Shown: positions 1 through 8,937 of the stretch, piece after piece
Numbering within the stretch: position 1 is the stretch's first letter
Layout of the letters: every line of letters starts with the position of its first letter
NCBI RefSeq assembly: GCF_902150035.1
Contig: NZ_LR597501.1
Location: 248,001 to 312,000 of the forward strand
Length of the DNA stretch: 64,000 nucleotides
Source of the DNA: Enorma burkinafasonensis
GTDB taxonomy: Bacteria; Actinomycetota; Coriobacteriia; Coriobacteriales; Coriobacteriaceae
Reading direction: 5' to 3'
The notes under the pieces: generated by a model
The model's input: only the letters and a program-made list of their open reading frames with translations
Databases searched by the model: none
What the model was told of the DNA's origin: nothing
Translations under genes and position numbers: made by a program

Positions 1-541
1 CCTCGCCGCTCACGTCGTTCAAGATGGAGACGAGGTACTGCTCCCCGAGCTCGCCCCTCAGGCGCTGCTGCACCAGGCGCATGACGGCAGAGCCCTCACG
101 GGTCGCGAGCACGTTTTGCGCGCCGTCCGAGATGACCTCGATGCGCGCCTGCGCGGGGTCGTCGCCCTCGAGGCTCGCCACCTGCTCGGAGTACTCCTCG
201 GGAATCTGGACGATCAGGGTGTAGGCGCCCGACGCGAGGCCCTCGTCCGCCGTCGCGCGGTCCACCTCGTCCCAGGCGACGTCGCCCGCATCGATGAGCT
301 CGTGCACGAGGTCGTCGCCCGCGCGCACCTCCTTGCCGGAGGCATCCTTCGCCCCCCGGTCGAGGTTGACGAGCGCGACCGCCATCCGCCCGCTCGCATC
401 GAGCGACGGCGCCACCACCACGACGAGCATAAGCGCGAGCACCGCCGGGACCAGCAGCGCCGCGATGGCCGCGATGCCGTGGGAGCGCTCGCGCGCGAGG
501 CGCGAGGCTGCCTGACGCAGCGTATCCATGAAGCCGTTCAC
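1..541 (-). CDS. YhgE/Pip-type membrane protein, N-terminal part (runs off the window)
   Basis: Only the first 180 codons lie in the window. They encode a basic cytoplasmic start, one hydrophobic segment (about residues 22-42, AALLVPAVLALMLVVVV), and then the extracytoplasmic region typical of YhgE/Pip proteins (VALVNLDRGAKDASGKEV, followed by a stretch ending IPEEYSEQVASL). YhgE/Pip proteins are multi-pass membrane proteins with a large outer domain, and some resemble the membrane part of ABC-2 exporters. I place the start at GTG 541, four codons before an in-frame ATG at 529. A GGAGGTG ribosome site sits 8 nt upstream of the GTG, and the GTG overlaps the stop of the preceding gene as GTGA. 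Translational coupling to that ABC-like gene is therefore likely. The transported substrate is unknown. Confidence 0.8.
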   Translation of the reverse strand, partial: MNGFMDTLRQAASRLARERSHGIAAIAALLVPAVLALMLVVVVAPSLDASGRMAVALVNLDRGAKDASGKEVRAGDDLVHELIDAGDVAWDEVDRATADEGLASGAYTLIVQIPEEYSEQVASLEGDDPAQARIEVISDGAQNVLATREGSAVMRLVQQRLRGELGEQYLVSILNDVSGE

Positions 542-1302
542 GAAGCGGACACCTCCGTATCCTTAACGCCGCCGCAGGCACGGAGCGCCTCCGCGGCATC
601 GATATCGAGCGCGAACGCGGCATCGGCCGCCCGGGCAGCGGCGGGCTCGGCCGTCGCGAACACGAGCGCGCAACCGAACGCGCGCGCTGCCGCGCCCAGC
701 TCGCCCACGAGCGCCACCGCCTCGTCGCGCGGGAGCGCCCCGATGAGGGGATCGGCGAGGTCGACGACGGCGACCTGCGGTGTGCCCACACAGGCGAGGG
801 CGGCCGAGAGGCGCGCCCGGTTGAGCGCGGCGAGCTCATCCGCGCGCCGCGACGCCTCGGTCGCGATGCCGAACGCCGCGAGATAGTCCAAGACGTCGCC
901 GCCGGACCGCCGCGCACCCTCCCCGCGGGGGCCGCGCAGGTGCATCTCGCGCGCGACGGCCTCCTCGACCGTGGACGACCCAGGGATGTCGGCGATGCCT
1001 GAGAAGATGCCGATACCCACCGTCCCGCGCGGCAGCGGCGCGGCGAGGCCGCCCCGCAGGCCCCTCCCCGCCGCGGTGCGGGCGGCGGCGAGCTCCGTGC
1101 CCGCCACCTCAAGGGAGCCCGACACCGGGCGCACGAGGCCCGCGATGGCGAGCAGGAGGTCGCGCGCGGGAGCCGCCTCGGCGCTCAGCAGCGCGCAGGT
1201 GCGCGCACGGCGCGCCTCGAAGGAGACGTACTCGAACGAGCGGTAGCCGGATACGGCATATGAGGCGTCGCGCGCGGCGACGGCGATATCTTCAGAGGAC
1301 AC
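538..1302 (-). CDS. Degenerate ABC-transporter ATPase-like protein, partner of the YhgE/Pip protein
   Basis: This 254-residue protein has the outline of an ABC ATPase: the PVSGSLEVAGTEL segment that normally follows Walker A, a helical middle, and a hydrophobic beta strand where Walker B belongs. The catalytic motifs are gone. The P-loop position reads SAEAAPARDLLLAIAGL with no GK[ST]; the signature region reads ELAALNRARLSAALACV instead of LSGGQ; Walker B reads VAVVDLADP without the DE pair; and no switch histidine is visible (ALVFATAEP). It therefore probably does not hydrolyse ATP and may be a structural or regulatory partner. It overlaps the downstream YhgE/Pip start by 4 bp. The ABC assignment rests on overall pattern only. 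Confidence 0.7.
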   Translation of the reverse strand: MSSEDIAVAARDASYAVSGYRSFEYVSFEARRARTCALLSAEAAPARDLLLAIAGLVRPVSGSLEVAGTELAAARTAAGRGLRGGLAAPLPRGTVGIGIFSGIADIPGSSTVEEAVAREMHLRGPRGEGARRSGGDVLDYLAAFGIATEASRRADELAALNRARLSAALACVGTPQVAVVDLADPLIGALPRDEAVALVGELGAAARAFGCALVFATAEPAAARAADAAFALDIDAAEALRACGGVKDTEVSAS

Positions 1303-1504
1303 GAACCCTCCCGGGACGGTTTCGCTATATCTGCATAGTCATACCCCATTTCACCCCCACGAGACAATTCGCAAGCACGATATCGACGGACACGGGGTCC
1401 CGGCGCGGCCGCTCCGTCGATTGTCTGCTTGCGAATCCGTTCGGCGGGGCGCGCATCCATGAGGCGGTGCGCGCATCCGCGCGGCAAAGACCCGCGCATG
1501 TGCG

Positions 1505-1510
1505 TATAAT
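1505..1510 (+). promoter_or_regulatory. Probable -10 element for gltX
   Basis: An exact TATAAT lies 40 bp upstream of the gltX ATG in very GC-rich surroundings. No convincing -35 hexamer is seen at the normal distance. The rest of the 248 bp gap to the divergent ABC-like gene shows nothing else clear. Confidence 0.5.
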
Positions 1511-1550
1511 GGCTAGAGCATCTGCGAGACCTACAGCCAAGGAGCTCTAC

Positions 1551-3029
1551 ATGTCCGACGTCCGCGTCCGCTTCGCGCCCTCGCCGACGGGCAAGCTGCA
1601 CATCGGCGGCGCCCGCACGGCCATCTACAACTGGGCTTTCGCCCGCTCGACGGGCGGCACCTTCATCCTGCGCATCGACGATACCGACCCCACCCGCTCC
1701 ACCGACGAGAACACCCAGATCATCCTGCGCGCCATGCGCTGGCTGGGCCTCGATTGGGACGAGGGCCCCGAGGTCGGCGGCGACTTCGGCCCCTACGCGC
1801 AGACCGAGCGCCTCGATATCTACCGCGAGGCCGCCGAGCGCCTGCTCGCCGAGGGCCGCGCCTACCCGTGCTTCTGCACGCCCGAGGAGCTCGAGGCGGA
1901 CCGCGCCGCCGCCAAGGCGCGCAAGGACCCCTTCCAGGGCTACCAGCGCCGCTGCCGCTCCATCCCCGCCGACGAGGCGCGGGCGCGCATGGAGGCCGGC
2001 GAGCCCTATACGCTCCGCATCAAGGTGCCCGAGGACCGCGGCGACGTCATCGTCGAGGACGCCGTCCACGGGCGCGTGGTCTTCGACGCCAAGGAGCTCG
2101 ACGACTTCGTGATCTTCCGCTCCGACGGCACGCCCACCTACAACTTCACCACCGTGGTCGACGACGTCGCCATGGGCATCACGCACGTCATCCGCGGCGA
2201 CGACCACCTCTCCAACACCCCGCGCCAGGTCATGGTCTACGAGGCCCTCGGCGCGCCGGTGCCCGTCTTCGCGCACATCTCGATGATCCTCGGCGCGGAC
2301 GGCAAGAAGCTCTCCAAGCGCCACGGCGCCACCTCGGTCGAGGAGTACCGCGAGGCCGGCTACCTCCCCGACGCCTTCGTGAACTACCTGGCGCTCCTCG
2401 GCTGGTCGCTCGACGGCGAGACCACGGTCATCCCGCGCGACGTGCTCGCGAGCCGCTTCTCGCTCGACCGCATCTCCAAGAACCCGGCGACCTTCGACCC
2501 CAAGAAGCTCGACTGGATGAACGCCGAGTACATCAACGCGATGGACGATGCCGCGTTCACCGACGAGATCATGATCCCCGAGCTCAAGGCCGCGGGCACC
2601 GATATCGACCGCAGCGCGCGCAGCGACGCCTGGTGGAACCTGCTCGCCGAGATCGTGCGGCCGCGGACGAAGATGCCCGCCGACGCCGCGGCGGTCGCCG
2701 CGCCCATCTTCGCCACCGCGAAGACCCTCGCCTACGACGAGAAGTCCGTCGCCAAGGGCCTCGCCAAGGAGGGCATGGGCACGGTGCTCGACGCCGCGCG
2801 CGTGGCGCTCGGGACCCTTCCCGCCGACGAGTGGGAGGCGGCCAAGATCGACGCCGCGCTCGAGCCCCTGCCCGACACCCTCGACCTCAAGAAGCGCGTC
2901 GTCTTCCAGGCGGTCCGCGTCGCCGTGTGCGGCACCATGGTGAGCCCGCCGCTCGGCGAGACGATGGAGCTCATCGGCCGCGACGACTGCATGGCGCGCA
3001 TCGAGCGCGCGCAGGGGCTGGCGCTGTAG
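1551..3029 (+). CDS. gltX: Glutamyl-tRNA synthetase
   Basis: A class I aminoacyl-tRNA synthetase of 492 residues, the usual bacterial length. It charges tRNA-Glu with glutamate in the cytoplasm, and would also charge tRNA-Gln if this lineage uses the amidotransferase route. The Rossmann-fold HIGH-type motif is PSPTGKLHIGG near residues 9-19, and the KMSKS-type motif is KKLSKRHG near residue 250. The GluRS-specific regions IDDTDPTRS and RGDDHLSNTPRQ are present. The ATG at 1551 starts exactly at the conserved VRVRFAPSPTG beginning and has a GGAG ribosome site. A strong terminator follows. Two tRNA-Glu genes lie 13 kb downstream. Confidence 0.97.
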   Translation: MSDVRVRFAPSPTGKLHIGGARTAIYNWAFARSTGGTFILRIDDTDPTRSTDENTQIILRAMRWLGLDWDEGPEVGGDFGPYAQTERLDIYREAAERLLAEGRAYPCFCTPEELEADRAAAKARKDPFQGYQRRCRSIPADEARARMEAGEPYTLRIKVPEDRGDVIVEDAVHGRVVFDAKELDDFVIFRSDGTPTYNFTTVVDDVAMGITHVIRGDDHLSNTPRQVMVYEALGAPVPVFAHISMILGADGKKLSKRHGATSVEEYREAGYLPDAFVNYLALLGWSLDGETTVIPRDVLASRFSLDRISKNPATFDPKKLDWMNAEYINAMDDAAFTDEIMIPELKAAGTDIDRSARSDAWWNLLAEIVRPRTKMPADAAAVAAPIFATAKTLAYDEKSVAKGLAKEGMGTVLDAARVALGTLPADEWEAAKIDAALEPLPDTLDLKKRVVFQAVRVAVCGTMVSPPLGETMELIGRDDCMARIERAQGLAL

Positions 3030-3081
3030 CCCGGCGTCGATGAGGCGCCCTCCCCATACGGGAGGCAGCGCTTGCGCATGA

Positions 3082-3120
3082 AACCAGGAGCGTCCCGTGC
3101 GGGGCGCCCCTGGTTTTTTC
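3082..3120 (+). terminator. Intrinsic terminator after gltX
   Basis: A GC-rich hairpin with outer arms CCAGG and CCTGG and inner arms GCGTCCC and GGGGCGC is followed by TTTTTTC. The remaining roughly 250 bp before the serine dehydratase gene show no clear promoter. Confidence 0.85.
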
Positions 3121-3368
3121 GTTCGCTGGCTCGCCAGGGCCAAGGTCGCGCTGCAGGGCAGCTCGAAGCGGCCGCCGGGGACGAGCAGCACGCACCCTTC
3201 AGAGCACCCGGCGTATCGGACAAGCGTACCGCTCTGGAATCGCCGGGACGGCGCGGGTTGCGATGAACGGGGCGCCATTCTGTGGGACAATCGGGCGTAG
3301 CGGACGTGGCCCCTCATGCAAGGCGACCGGGCGCCCGCGACGCTATCGGCTCGACCGGGAAGGTGAAC

Positions 3369-4958
3369 ATGGCGAATATCTCCGCGTTCGAGATCCTGGG
3401 CCCCATCATGGTGGGCCCGTCCTCCTCCCATACGGCGGGCGCGCTCAGGTGCGCCCAGGTGGCCGCCTCGCTCATGGAGCGACCGGTGGTACAGGCGAGG
3501 TTCGTGCTGCACAACAGCTTCGCGCACACCTACCGCGGGCACGGCACCGACCGCGCGTTGGTCGCGGGCATCTTGGGCCTCGCCACCGACGACGAGCGCA
3601 TCCGCGACGCCTTCTCCCTCGCGCGCGAGCGCGGGCTCGCCTTCGAGTTCGTCCCCGGCGAGGACTCGGAGCGCCTGCACCCCAACACCGTCGACATCGA
3701 GATGCGCGACGACGCCGGCACCGTGTGCACCGTGCGCGGCGAGAGCCTGGGCGGCGGGCGCGTGCGCCTCTCGCGCATCAACGGCGTCGACGTGAAGATC
3801 ACCGGCGAGTACGACACCATCTTCGTGGCGCATCGCGACGCGCGCGGCGTGCTCGCCGCCCTCACGGTCATGCTCTCCGACCGCGGCGTGAACATCGCCT
3901 TCATGCGCACCTACCGGACCGAGCGCGGCGGCGCCGCCTACACGGTCTTCGAGCTGGACGAGCTTCCCGAGGGCGAGGACCTCGACGACCTGCTCGGCTC
4001 GCTGCGCGCGCACGCCGAGGTCCGGGTGGCGACGCTCATCCGCGTGCCCGGGGCCGCGCCGGCGTCGGGCGCCACGGGTGCGGAGCCCGCCTTCGGAACC
4101 GCGGACGAGCTCCTCTCCCGCAGTGCCGAGCTCGACTGCACGCTGGGCTGCGTCATGCGCCTGCGCGAGGAGTCGCTCCAGGGCGCCGCGGGCGCGCACG
4201 GCGCCATGGCACGCGTGATCGAGACCATGCGCACCGAGACGACCGCGCCGATAGAGCACCCCCAGCGCTCGCTCGGCGGGCTCATCGGCGGCGAGGCGGC
4301 GCGGGTGCACGCGGGCGCCGAGACGCTCGCGCCCCAGCTCATGGGCTCCGTCCAGAGCGATGCCGTCGCGCGCGCCATGGCGGTCCTCGAGCGGAGCGCC
4401 GCCATGGGCGTCATCGTCGCCGCGCCCACCGCGGGCTCGGCGGGCGTGGTGCCCGGCTGCGTGCTCGCCCAGGCGAGCGCCCTCGGCGTCGACGATGCCG
4501 CGGTCGAAGGCGCCCTCTACACCGCGGCGGCCGTGGGCCTGCTGCTCTCGCAGAACGCGAGCGTCGCGGGCGCCGAGGGCGGCTGCCAGGCGGAGGTCGG
4601 CAGCGCCGCGGCGATGGCAGCCGCGGCCCTCGTCGAGCTCAACGGGGGGACGCCCGCCCAGGCGCTCGATGCCGCCTCGATCGCGCTCGGCAACCTCCTC
4701 GGGCTCGTCTGCGACCCGGTGGGCGGGCTCGTGGAGGTCCCCTGCCAGAACCGCAACGCCATCGGCGTCGCCGCAGCGTTCTCGTCGGCGCAGCTCGCGC
4801 TCTCGGGCGTGGCGAGCCTCGTGCCGTTCGACGAGATGGCGACCGTGATGCGCGACGTGGGGCGGGCCCTGCCGGCGACCCTGCGAGAGACGGCGAAGGG
4901 CGGCATCGCGCAGGCACCGACCGCCTGCAGGGCGTGCGCGGCGTGCGCGAAGGCGTGA
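3369..4958 (+). CDS. sdaA: L-serine ammonia-lyase, iron-sulfur dependent, single chain
   Basis: A 529-residue single-chain [4Fe-4S] L-serine dehydratase, which deaminates L-serine to pyruvate and ammonia. The N-terminal beta domain begins with the family hallmark ILGPIMVGPSSSHTAGA, which carries the conserved SSSHT. An ACT domain follows at about residues 155-200. The alpha domain runs from about residue 247, with APTAGSAGVVPG and the cluster cysteines in GGCQAEVG (about 405), LVCDPVGG (about 447) and VPCQNRN (about 458). The C terminus ends in a cysteine-rich tail (CRACAACAKA). In related enzymes a C-terminal cysteine enters the active site as the fourth cluster ligand. The start ATG has a GGAAGG site. 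It probably feeds serine into pyruvate-based energy metabolism. Confidence 0.95.
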   Translation: MANISAFEILGPIMVGPSSSHTAGALRCAQVAASLMERPVVQARFVLHNSFAHTYRGHGTDRALVAGILGLATDDERIRDAFSLARERGLAFEFVPGEDSERLHPNTVDIEMRDDAGTVCTVRGESLGGGRVRLSRINGVDVKITGEYDTIFVAHRDARGVLAALTVMLSDRGVNIAFMRTYRTERGGAAYTVFELDELPEGEDLDDLLGSLRAHAEVRVATLIRVPGAAPASGATGAEPAFGTADELLSRSAELDCTLGCVMRLREESLQGAAGAHGAMARVIETMRTETTAPIEHPQRSLGGLIGGEAARVHAGAETLAPQLMGSVQSDAVARAMAVLERSAAMGVIVAAPTAGSAGVVPGCVLAQASALGVDDAAVEGALYTAAAVGLLLSQNASVAGAEGGCQAEVGSAAAMAAAALVELNGGTPAQALDAASIALGNLLGLVCDPVGGLVEVPCQNRNAIGVAAAFSSAQLALSGVASLVPFDEMATVMRDVGRALPATLRETAKGGIAQAPTACRACAACAKA

Positions 4959-5007
4959 TGCCACGCAGGCGAGCATGAGCCCCGGGACTGCGGTCCGCGC
5001 GGACAGG

Positions 5008-5013
5008 TATAAT
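5008..5013 (+). promoter_or_regulatory. Probable -10 element for the L,D-transpeptidase gene
   Basis: An exact TATAAT in the short gap after the serine dehydratase gene, 57 bp before the chosen start. The -35 region (GGACTG, 17 bp upstream) is a poor match. Confidence 0.45.
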
Positions 5014-5069
5014 CGCCTACGTGTACCCTACCGATGTGTACCCCACGATTCGCGGAAGACGGTGTCTCG

Positions 5070-6707
5070 ATGCCCCTCCCTGAAGATCAGGCGCGCTCCT
5101 CGGTGACCGCGCCTTTGCCCATCAAGCCCGCCGGCGGCCACTTCGCCGGCAGCGAGAAGAAGCCCGAGGACGACCGGCGAGGTGACGCCGGCAAGAAGCC
5201 CGACGGCGACCCGGAGCGCAAGCCCCGCCGGCGCGGGCGCCTCGTGCGGCGCCTGCTTCTGGGTATCGTCCTTCTGGTCGGCATCGCCTACGGCGCGGGC
5301 GTCGCCGTGTTCTCCAACATCTACTACCCCGGCACCACGATCGCAGGCGCGGACGTCTCGCTCGTGGACTCGGGCAGCGCCGCCGCGCGCATCCGCTCAT
5401 CGGTGAACCGCTATACCCTCACCGTCGAGGGCGCCGGCTTCAGCTGGCAGTACGCCCCCGAGGACCCCGACGAGCTCATATCGGCATCTGCGGCGGCCGA
5501 GGCGACGCTTGCCCAGAACGAGCCCTTCAAGTGGCCCGTCCGCCTCTACGAGGCCGTGACCGCCCCGCGCGAGCAGGCGACCTCAGCGCCCCTGGAGCTC
5601 GGGGCCGAGCCCGACTTCTCCCTCTTCGCGAGCGACTTCGACCGCGCCGGCTTCGAGGAATCGCTCGGCGCCGCCATCGACGCCTTCAACGAGGGCCGCT
5701 CGGGCACGTTCGATGCCGCGAGCGCCTACGACGCCGAGCAGGGCGCCTTCACCGTCGAGCGCGCCCGCTCGAACGAGAAGCTCAACCGCGACAACATCAT
5801 CGCCCTGGCCGAGCTCGCGCTCTCGCGGCTCGACGCCACGGTCTCGCTCGATGCGCTCGGCGCGGACGCCTTCGTGCCGCTCAACGGCAGCATCGACGAC
5901 GCGCACCTCGAGAGCGTCTGCGAGGGCGCCAACCAGCTTCTGGGCACCCAGGTCACCTTCCAGATGGGCGGGACCGAGGTCGCAAGCATCGACAACTCGA
6001 CCGTCGCCCAGTGGATCGTCTTCGACGAGGCGCTCAACGCCTCGATCGACCAGGAGGCTGCGGGCGCCTGGGCCCAGAACCTCGCGAAGTCGCTCACGAC
6101 GGTGGGCACCGAGCGCACCTACACGCGCGAGGACGGCAAGGAGGTCACCGTCTCGGGCGGTACCTTCGGCTGGAGCGTCGACGCGGACACGTTGACCCAG
6201 CTCGTGCTCGACGCCGTGACGCAGAAGCAGACCGGCTCCATCGACGTGCCCTGCGCCCGCGAGGGCGACCGCTACGGCGGCGCCGGCGCCCGCGACTGGG
6301 GTGCCTACATCGACATCGACATCTCCGAGCAGCACGCGCGCTACTACGACGCGAACGGCAACGTGCTCTGGGAGTCCAACGTCATCACCGGCAACCCCAA
6401 CCAGGGCAACAGCACCCCGACCGGCGCGTACCGCCTGCGGGCCCGCTCGCGCGACGTCACGCTCATCGGCAAGAAGGACCCCGAGACCGGCGAGCCCGAG
6501 TACGAGACGCCGGTATCCTACTGGATGCCCTTCATCGGGAGCGCCGTGGGCCTGCACGACGCCTCGTGGCAAAGCGACGCCTCCTTCAACGACCGCAACG
6601 CGTTCCGCAGCGTGGGCAGCCACGGCTGCGTGAACCTGCCGCCCGCCAAGGCCCAGGAACTCTTCGATATGGTCTCCGTGGGCGTGTGCGTCGTCGTCCA
6701 CTACTAG
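5070..6707 (+). CDS. Membrane-anchored L,D-transpeptidase (YkuD) with peptidoglycan-binding-type region
   Basis: A cell-wall enzyme that would form 3-3 cross-links or attach proteins to peptidoglycan. Layout of the 545 residues: a charged Lys/Arg/Glu-rich cytoplasmic tail; one transmembrane helix at about residues 61-84; a long extracytoplasmic region resembling PG_binding_4 domains (about 90-390); and a C-terminal YkuD domain. The catalytic motif is visible as GLHDASW followed by SVGSHGCVNLP at about residue 516, with the nucleophilic cysteine in SHGC. I chose ATG 5070 over ATG 5034 because the earlier one lies only 21 bp after a TATAAT and has no ribosome site. Neither start is strongly supported. 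The response regulator gene follows after 9 bp. Confidence 0.92.
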   Translation: MPLPEDQARSSVTAPLPIKPAGGHFAGSEKKPEDDRRGDAGKKPDGDPERKPRRRGRLVRRLLLGIVLLVGIAYGAGVAVFSNIYYPGTTIAGADVSLVDSGSAAARIRSSVNRYTLTVEGAGFSWQYAPEDPDELISASAAAEATLAQNEPFKWPVRLYEAVTAPREQATSAPLELGAEPDFSLFASDFDRAGFEESLGAAIDAFNEGRSGTFDAASAYDAEQGAFTVERARSNEKLNRDNIIALAELALSRLDATVSLDALGADAFVPLNGSIDDAHLESVCEGANQLLGTQVTFQMGGTEVASIDNSTVAQWIVFDEALNASIDQEAAGAWAQNLAKSLTTVGTERTYTREDGKEVTVSGGTFGWSVDADTLTQLVLDAVTQKQTGSIDVPCAREGDRYGGAGARDWGAYIDIDISEQHARYYDANGNVLWESNVITGNPNQGNSTPTGAYRLRARSRDVTLIGKKDPETGEPEYETPVSYWMPFIGSAVGLHDASWQSDASFNDRNAFRSVGSHGCVNLPPAKAQELFDMVSVGVCVVVHY

Positions 6708-6716
6708 GCGGCGCGC

Positions 6717-7424
6717 ATGGGTGCGAAGATCCTTCTGGTCGAGGACGATCCCACCATCGTCGAGTCCCTCTGCGAGCTGCTCGCCGGCGAGGGCTACGCT
6801 GTCGACTGCGCCTCCACGCAAGACGAAGCCATCGCGCTCGCCCTCGGCGGGGGCGGTAGTGCGGGCGCGCGGCCCGGCGCTCCCTACCGGCTCGTGCTCC
6901 TCGACGTGACGCTCGCCCAGGGCAACGGCTTCGCGGTGTGCGGCGCCATCAAGCGCGAGCGGCCGGAGCTGCCCGTGATCTTCCTCACCGCCTCCGACGA
7001 CGAGTTCAACACGGTGACCGGCATCCAGATGGGCGCGGACGACTACGTGGCCAAGCCCTTCCGCCCGCGCGAGCTCCTCGCGCGCATCGCCGCCGCCATC
7101 AGGCGCGCGGAGCCCCAAACGCGCCTCGTGCGGCTGGGCGACCTCGTCATCGACACCGACCGCGCCCATGTCGAGCGCCAGGGCCGCGAGGTCGTGCTCT
7201 CGGCGCTCGAGTACCGCCTGCTGCTCCTGTTCGCCACCAACCCGGGCAAGCTCGTCACGCGCGAGATGATCCGCGACGCCCTCTGGGACGACGCGGGCAC
7301 CTATATCGAGGAGAACACGCTGTCGGTCTACATCAAGCGCCTGCGCACCAAGGTCGAGGACGACCCCGCCCATCCGCGGCTCATCGTCACGGTCCGCGGC
7401 CTCGGCTACAAGGCTCAAGGCTAG
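6717..7424 (+). CDS. OmpR-family response regulator
   Basis: A 235-residue two-component response regulator. The receiver domain (about residues 4-125) has the acidic pair in LVEDDP, the phosphoacceptor aspartate at D63 in LVLLDVTLA, and the conserved lysine in DDYVAKPF (about 112). A winged-helix DNA-binding domain follows, ending VRGLGYKAQG. It is separated from the upstream transpeptidase gene by 9 bp and from the downstream histidine kinase by 7 bp, so the three are probably cotranscribed. Its likely target is the ABC transporter operon starting at 9012, which has a perfect dyad at 8920-8937, though that link is inferred from position. Confidence 0.93.
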   Translation: MGAKILLVEDDPTIVESLCELLAGEGYAVDCASTQDEAIALALGGGGSAGARPGAPYRLVLLDVTLAQGNGFAVCGAIKRERPELPVIFLTASDDEFNTVTGIQMGADDYVAKPFRPRELLARIAAAIRRAEPQTRLVRLGDLVIDTDRAHVERQGREVVLSALEYRLLLLFATNPGKLVTREMIRDALWDDAGTYIEENTLSVYIKRLRTKVEDDPAHPRLIVTVRGLGYKAQG

Positions 7425-7431
7425 GTGCGCC

Positions 7432-8481
7432 ATGCTGTCGCGCAACCGTGAGCTCGCCCGCGCCCTCGCCGTCTGGCTCGCGCTCGTCGCCGCCGCGGGC
7501 ATCCTCATAGGCCGCTCGGGCGGACCCGCCGCCGGTCTCGCTGCGGCCGCCGCCTGCGCCGTGACCGCGCTCCCCCTCCTCGCGCTCACCTGGATGCGCT
7601 ACCGCCGGCTCGCGCGCCTGAGCGAGCGCCTGGACGCCGTGCTCCACGGCGAGCGTGACGTGGACCTCTCGAGCATGGACGAGGGCGAGCTCGCCATCCT
7701 CGGCAGCGAGCTCGACAAGATGGTCGCGCGCCTCACGCTCACGGCCGACGAGCTCGCCCGCGAGAAGGAGGCGCTCGCCGACGCCCTCGCCGACATCTCG
7801 CACCAGATCAAGACGCCGCTCACCTCGATCTCGATCACCACCGAGGTCGTGCGCAAACACCTCGCCGAGGCAGGCGGCATGGAGGCCGAGGTCGAGCGGC
7901 TGCGGCGCATCGAGCAGCTCGAGCTGCGCGTCGAGCGGCTCGTCTCCGCCCTGCTCAAGCTCGCGCGCCTCGACGCGGGGACCATCGAGCTCAGCCGGGC
8001 GCCGGTCGATGTCGCCCGGCTGGTGGAGGATGCCGCCGCACCGCTCGCCGTCGCCTTCGACATCGCCGACGTGGCGCTCGAGCGCGAGATCGACCCCGCC
8101 TGCTCGTTCACCGGCGATGCCGCCTGGACGGCCGAGGCGCTCGGCAACATCCTCAAGAACTGCATGGAGCACACCCCGGCGGGCGGCACCGTGCGCGTCG
8201 AAGCATGGGAGGATGCCCTCGCCTGCCGCATCCGCGTGACCGACACCGGGCCGGGTATCGCCGAGGAGGACCTGCCGCATGTGTTCGAGCGCTTCTACCG
8301 GGGAGGCCGCGGGGCCGCGGGCGATGCGGTGAACCCCGCGGGGGTGGGCATCGGGCTCTCGCTCGCCCAGAGCCTCATCGCCGCCCAGGGCGGGACCCTC
8401 ACCTGCAGAAACGAGCGGGACCAGGCAGGCGCGGTCCGCGGCGCGCAGTTCGACATCGCATTCTTCAAGGCCATCGTCTGA
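7432..8481 (+). CDS. Sensor histidine kinase paired with the upstream response regulator
   Basis: A 349-residue membrane kinase. Two hydrophobic segments at about residues 9-28 and 30-53 leave almost no extracytoplasmic loop. This is the compact 'intramembrane-sensing' layout often found beside ABC transporters that handle antimicrobial peptides. A HAMP-like stretch follows. The H-box DISHQIKTPLTSI carries the phosphoaccepting His at about residue 124. The ATPase motifs are an N-box (LGNILKNCMEH), a G1 box (DTGPGIAEED) and GVGIGLSLAQSL. The context of RR, HK, ABC ATPase and FtsX-like permease supports sensing through or with the transporter. Confidence 0.93.
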   Translation: MLSRNRELARALAVWLALVAAAGILIGRSGGPAAGLAAAAACAVTALPLLALTWMRYRRLARLSERLDAVLHGERDVDLSSMDEGELAILGSELDKMVARLTLTADELAREKEALADALADISHQIKTPLTSISITTEVVRKHLAEAGGMEAEVERLRRIEQLELRVERLVSALLKLARLDAGTIELSRAPVDVARLVEDAAAPLAVAFDIADVALEREIDPACSFTGDAAWTAEALGNILKNCMEHTPAGGTVRVEAWEDALACRIRVTDTGPGIAEEDLPHVFERFYRGGRGAAGDAVNPAGVGIGLSLAQSLIAAQGGTLTCRNERDQAGAVRGAQFDIAFFKAIV

Positions 8482-8535
8482 CGGCGGGTGGCACCAGGGC
8501 CGGGGCGCCAGCGGGCACGCCCCTACCATTCACGG

Positions 8536-8592
8536 TTCAAATGAACAGCGAACGGCAACGATCGCGCCATCCGCTATTCAAATGAACGGCGA
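8536..8592 (+). repeat. Two direct repeats of TTCAAATGAACRGCGA
   Basis: Copies at 8536-8551 and 8577-8592 differ at a single base and start 41 bp apart, about four helical turns. Each core (TTCAAATGAA) is itself nearly palindromic. They lie just after the kinase stop codon and could be regulator binding sites. Confidence 0.6.
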
Positions 8593-8919
8593 GTGTCACA
8601 AAATGCCATCCGAATGGAAAATGAAGAAACAGAGGTTGCGCGGATCCATCCATGCAAGCGTTCTACCAGCGCGTTTATATGGTTGCGAAGCGGACGAGAC
8701 CATCCGATTGATTTCTGAACCTCAATTCTTATTCAATAATCAATCGAATTGCTTTTCAGCCGAAGAATGCGAGCCGGGACATAGGAGGCGGACCGGATAT
8801 CCCAAGCCGAGGAAGATTAGAATGCATATTCACATGCGCCTATTCCCGGGACAAGCGGCCTCGTGCGATCGCGGCGGGACAAACGGCCCCATCACCGATG
8901 TCACCCGCCCCGTATCCCA

Positions 8920-8937
8920 CGTGACGGAATCGTCACG
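8920..8937 (+). promoter_or_regulatory. Perfect dyad, candidate operator of the ABC transporter operon
   Basis: CGTGACG, GAAT, CGTCACG: a 7 bp perfect inverted repeat 75 bp before the ABC ATPase start. A possible -10 (TATGGT) is at 8972-8977. The position just upstream of the promoter suits an activator such as the adjacent OmpR-family regulator. Confidence 0.5.

Noticed and set aside
1185-4976. Very long open frame on the minus strand opposite gltX and the serine dehydratase gene
   Set aside because: It has a shadow-type composition (Arg/His/Gly/Ala-rich), no family motif and no ribosome site, and lies opposite two well-supported genes. The same applies to the other long antisense frames, such as 5583-7589 and 11032-12801.
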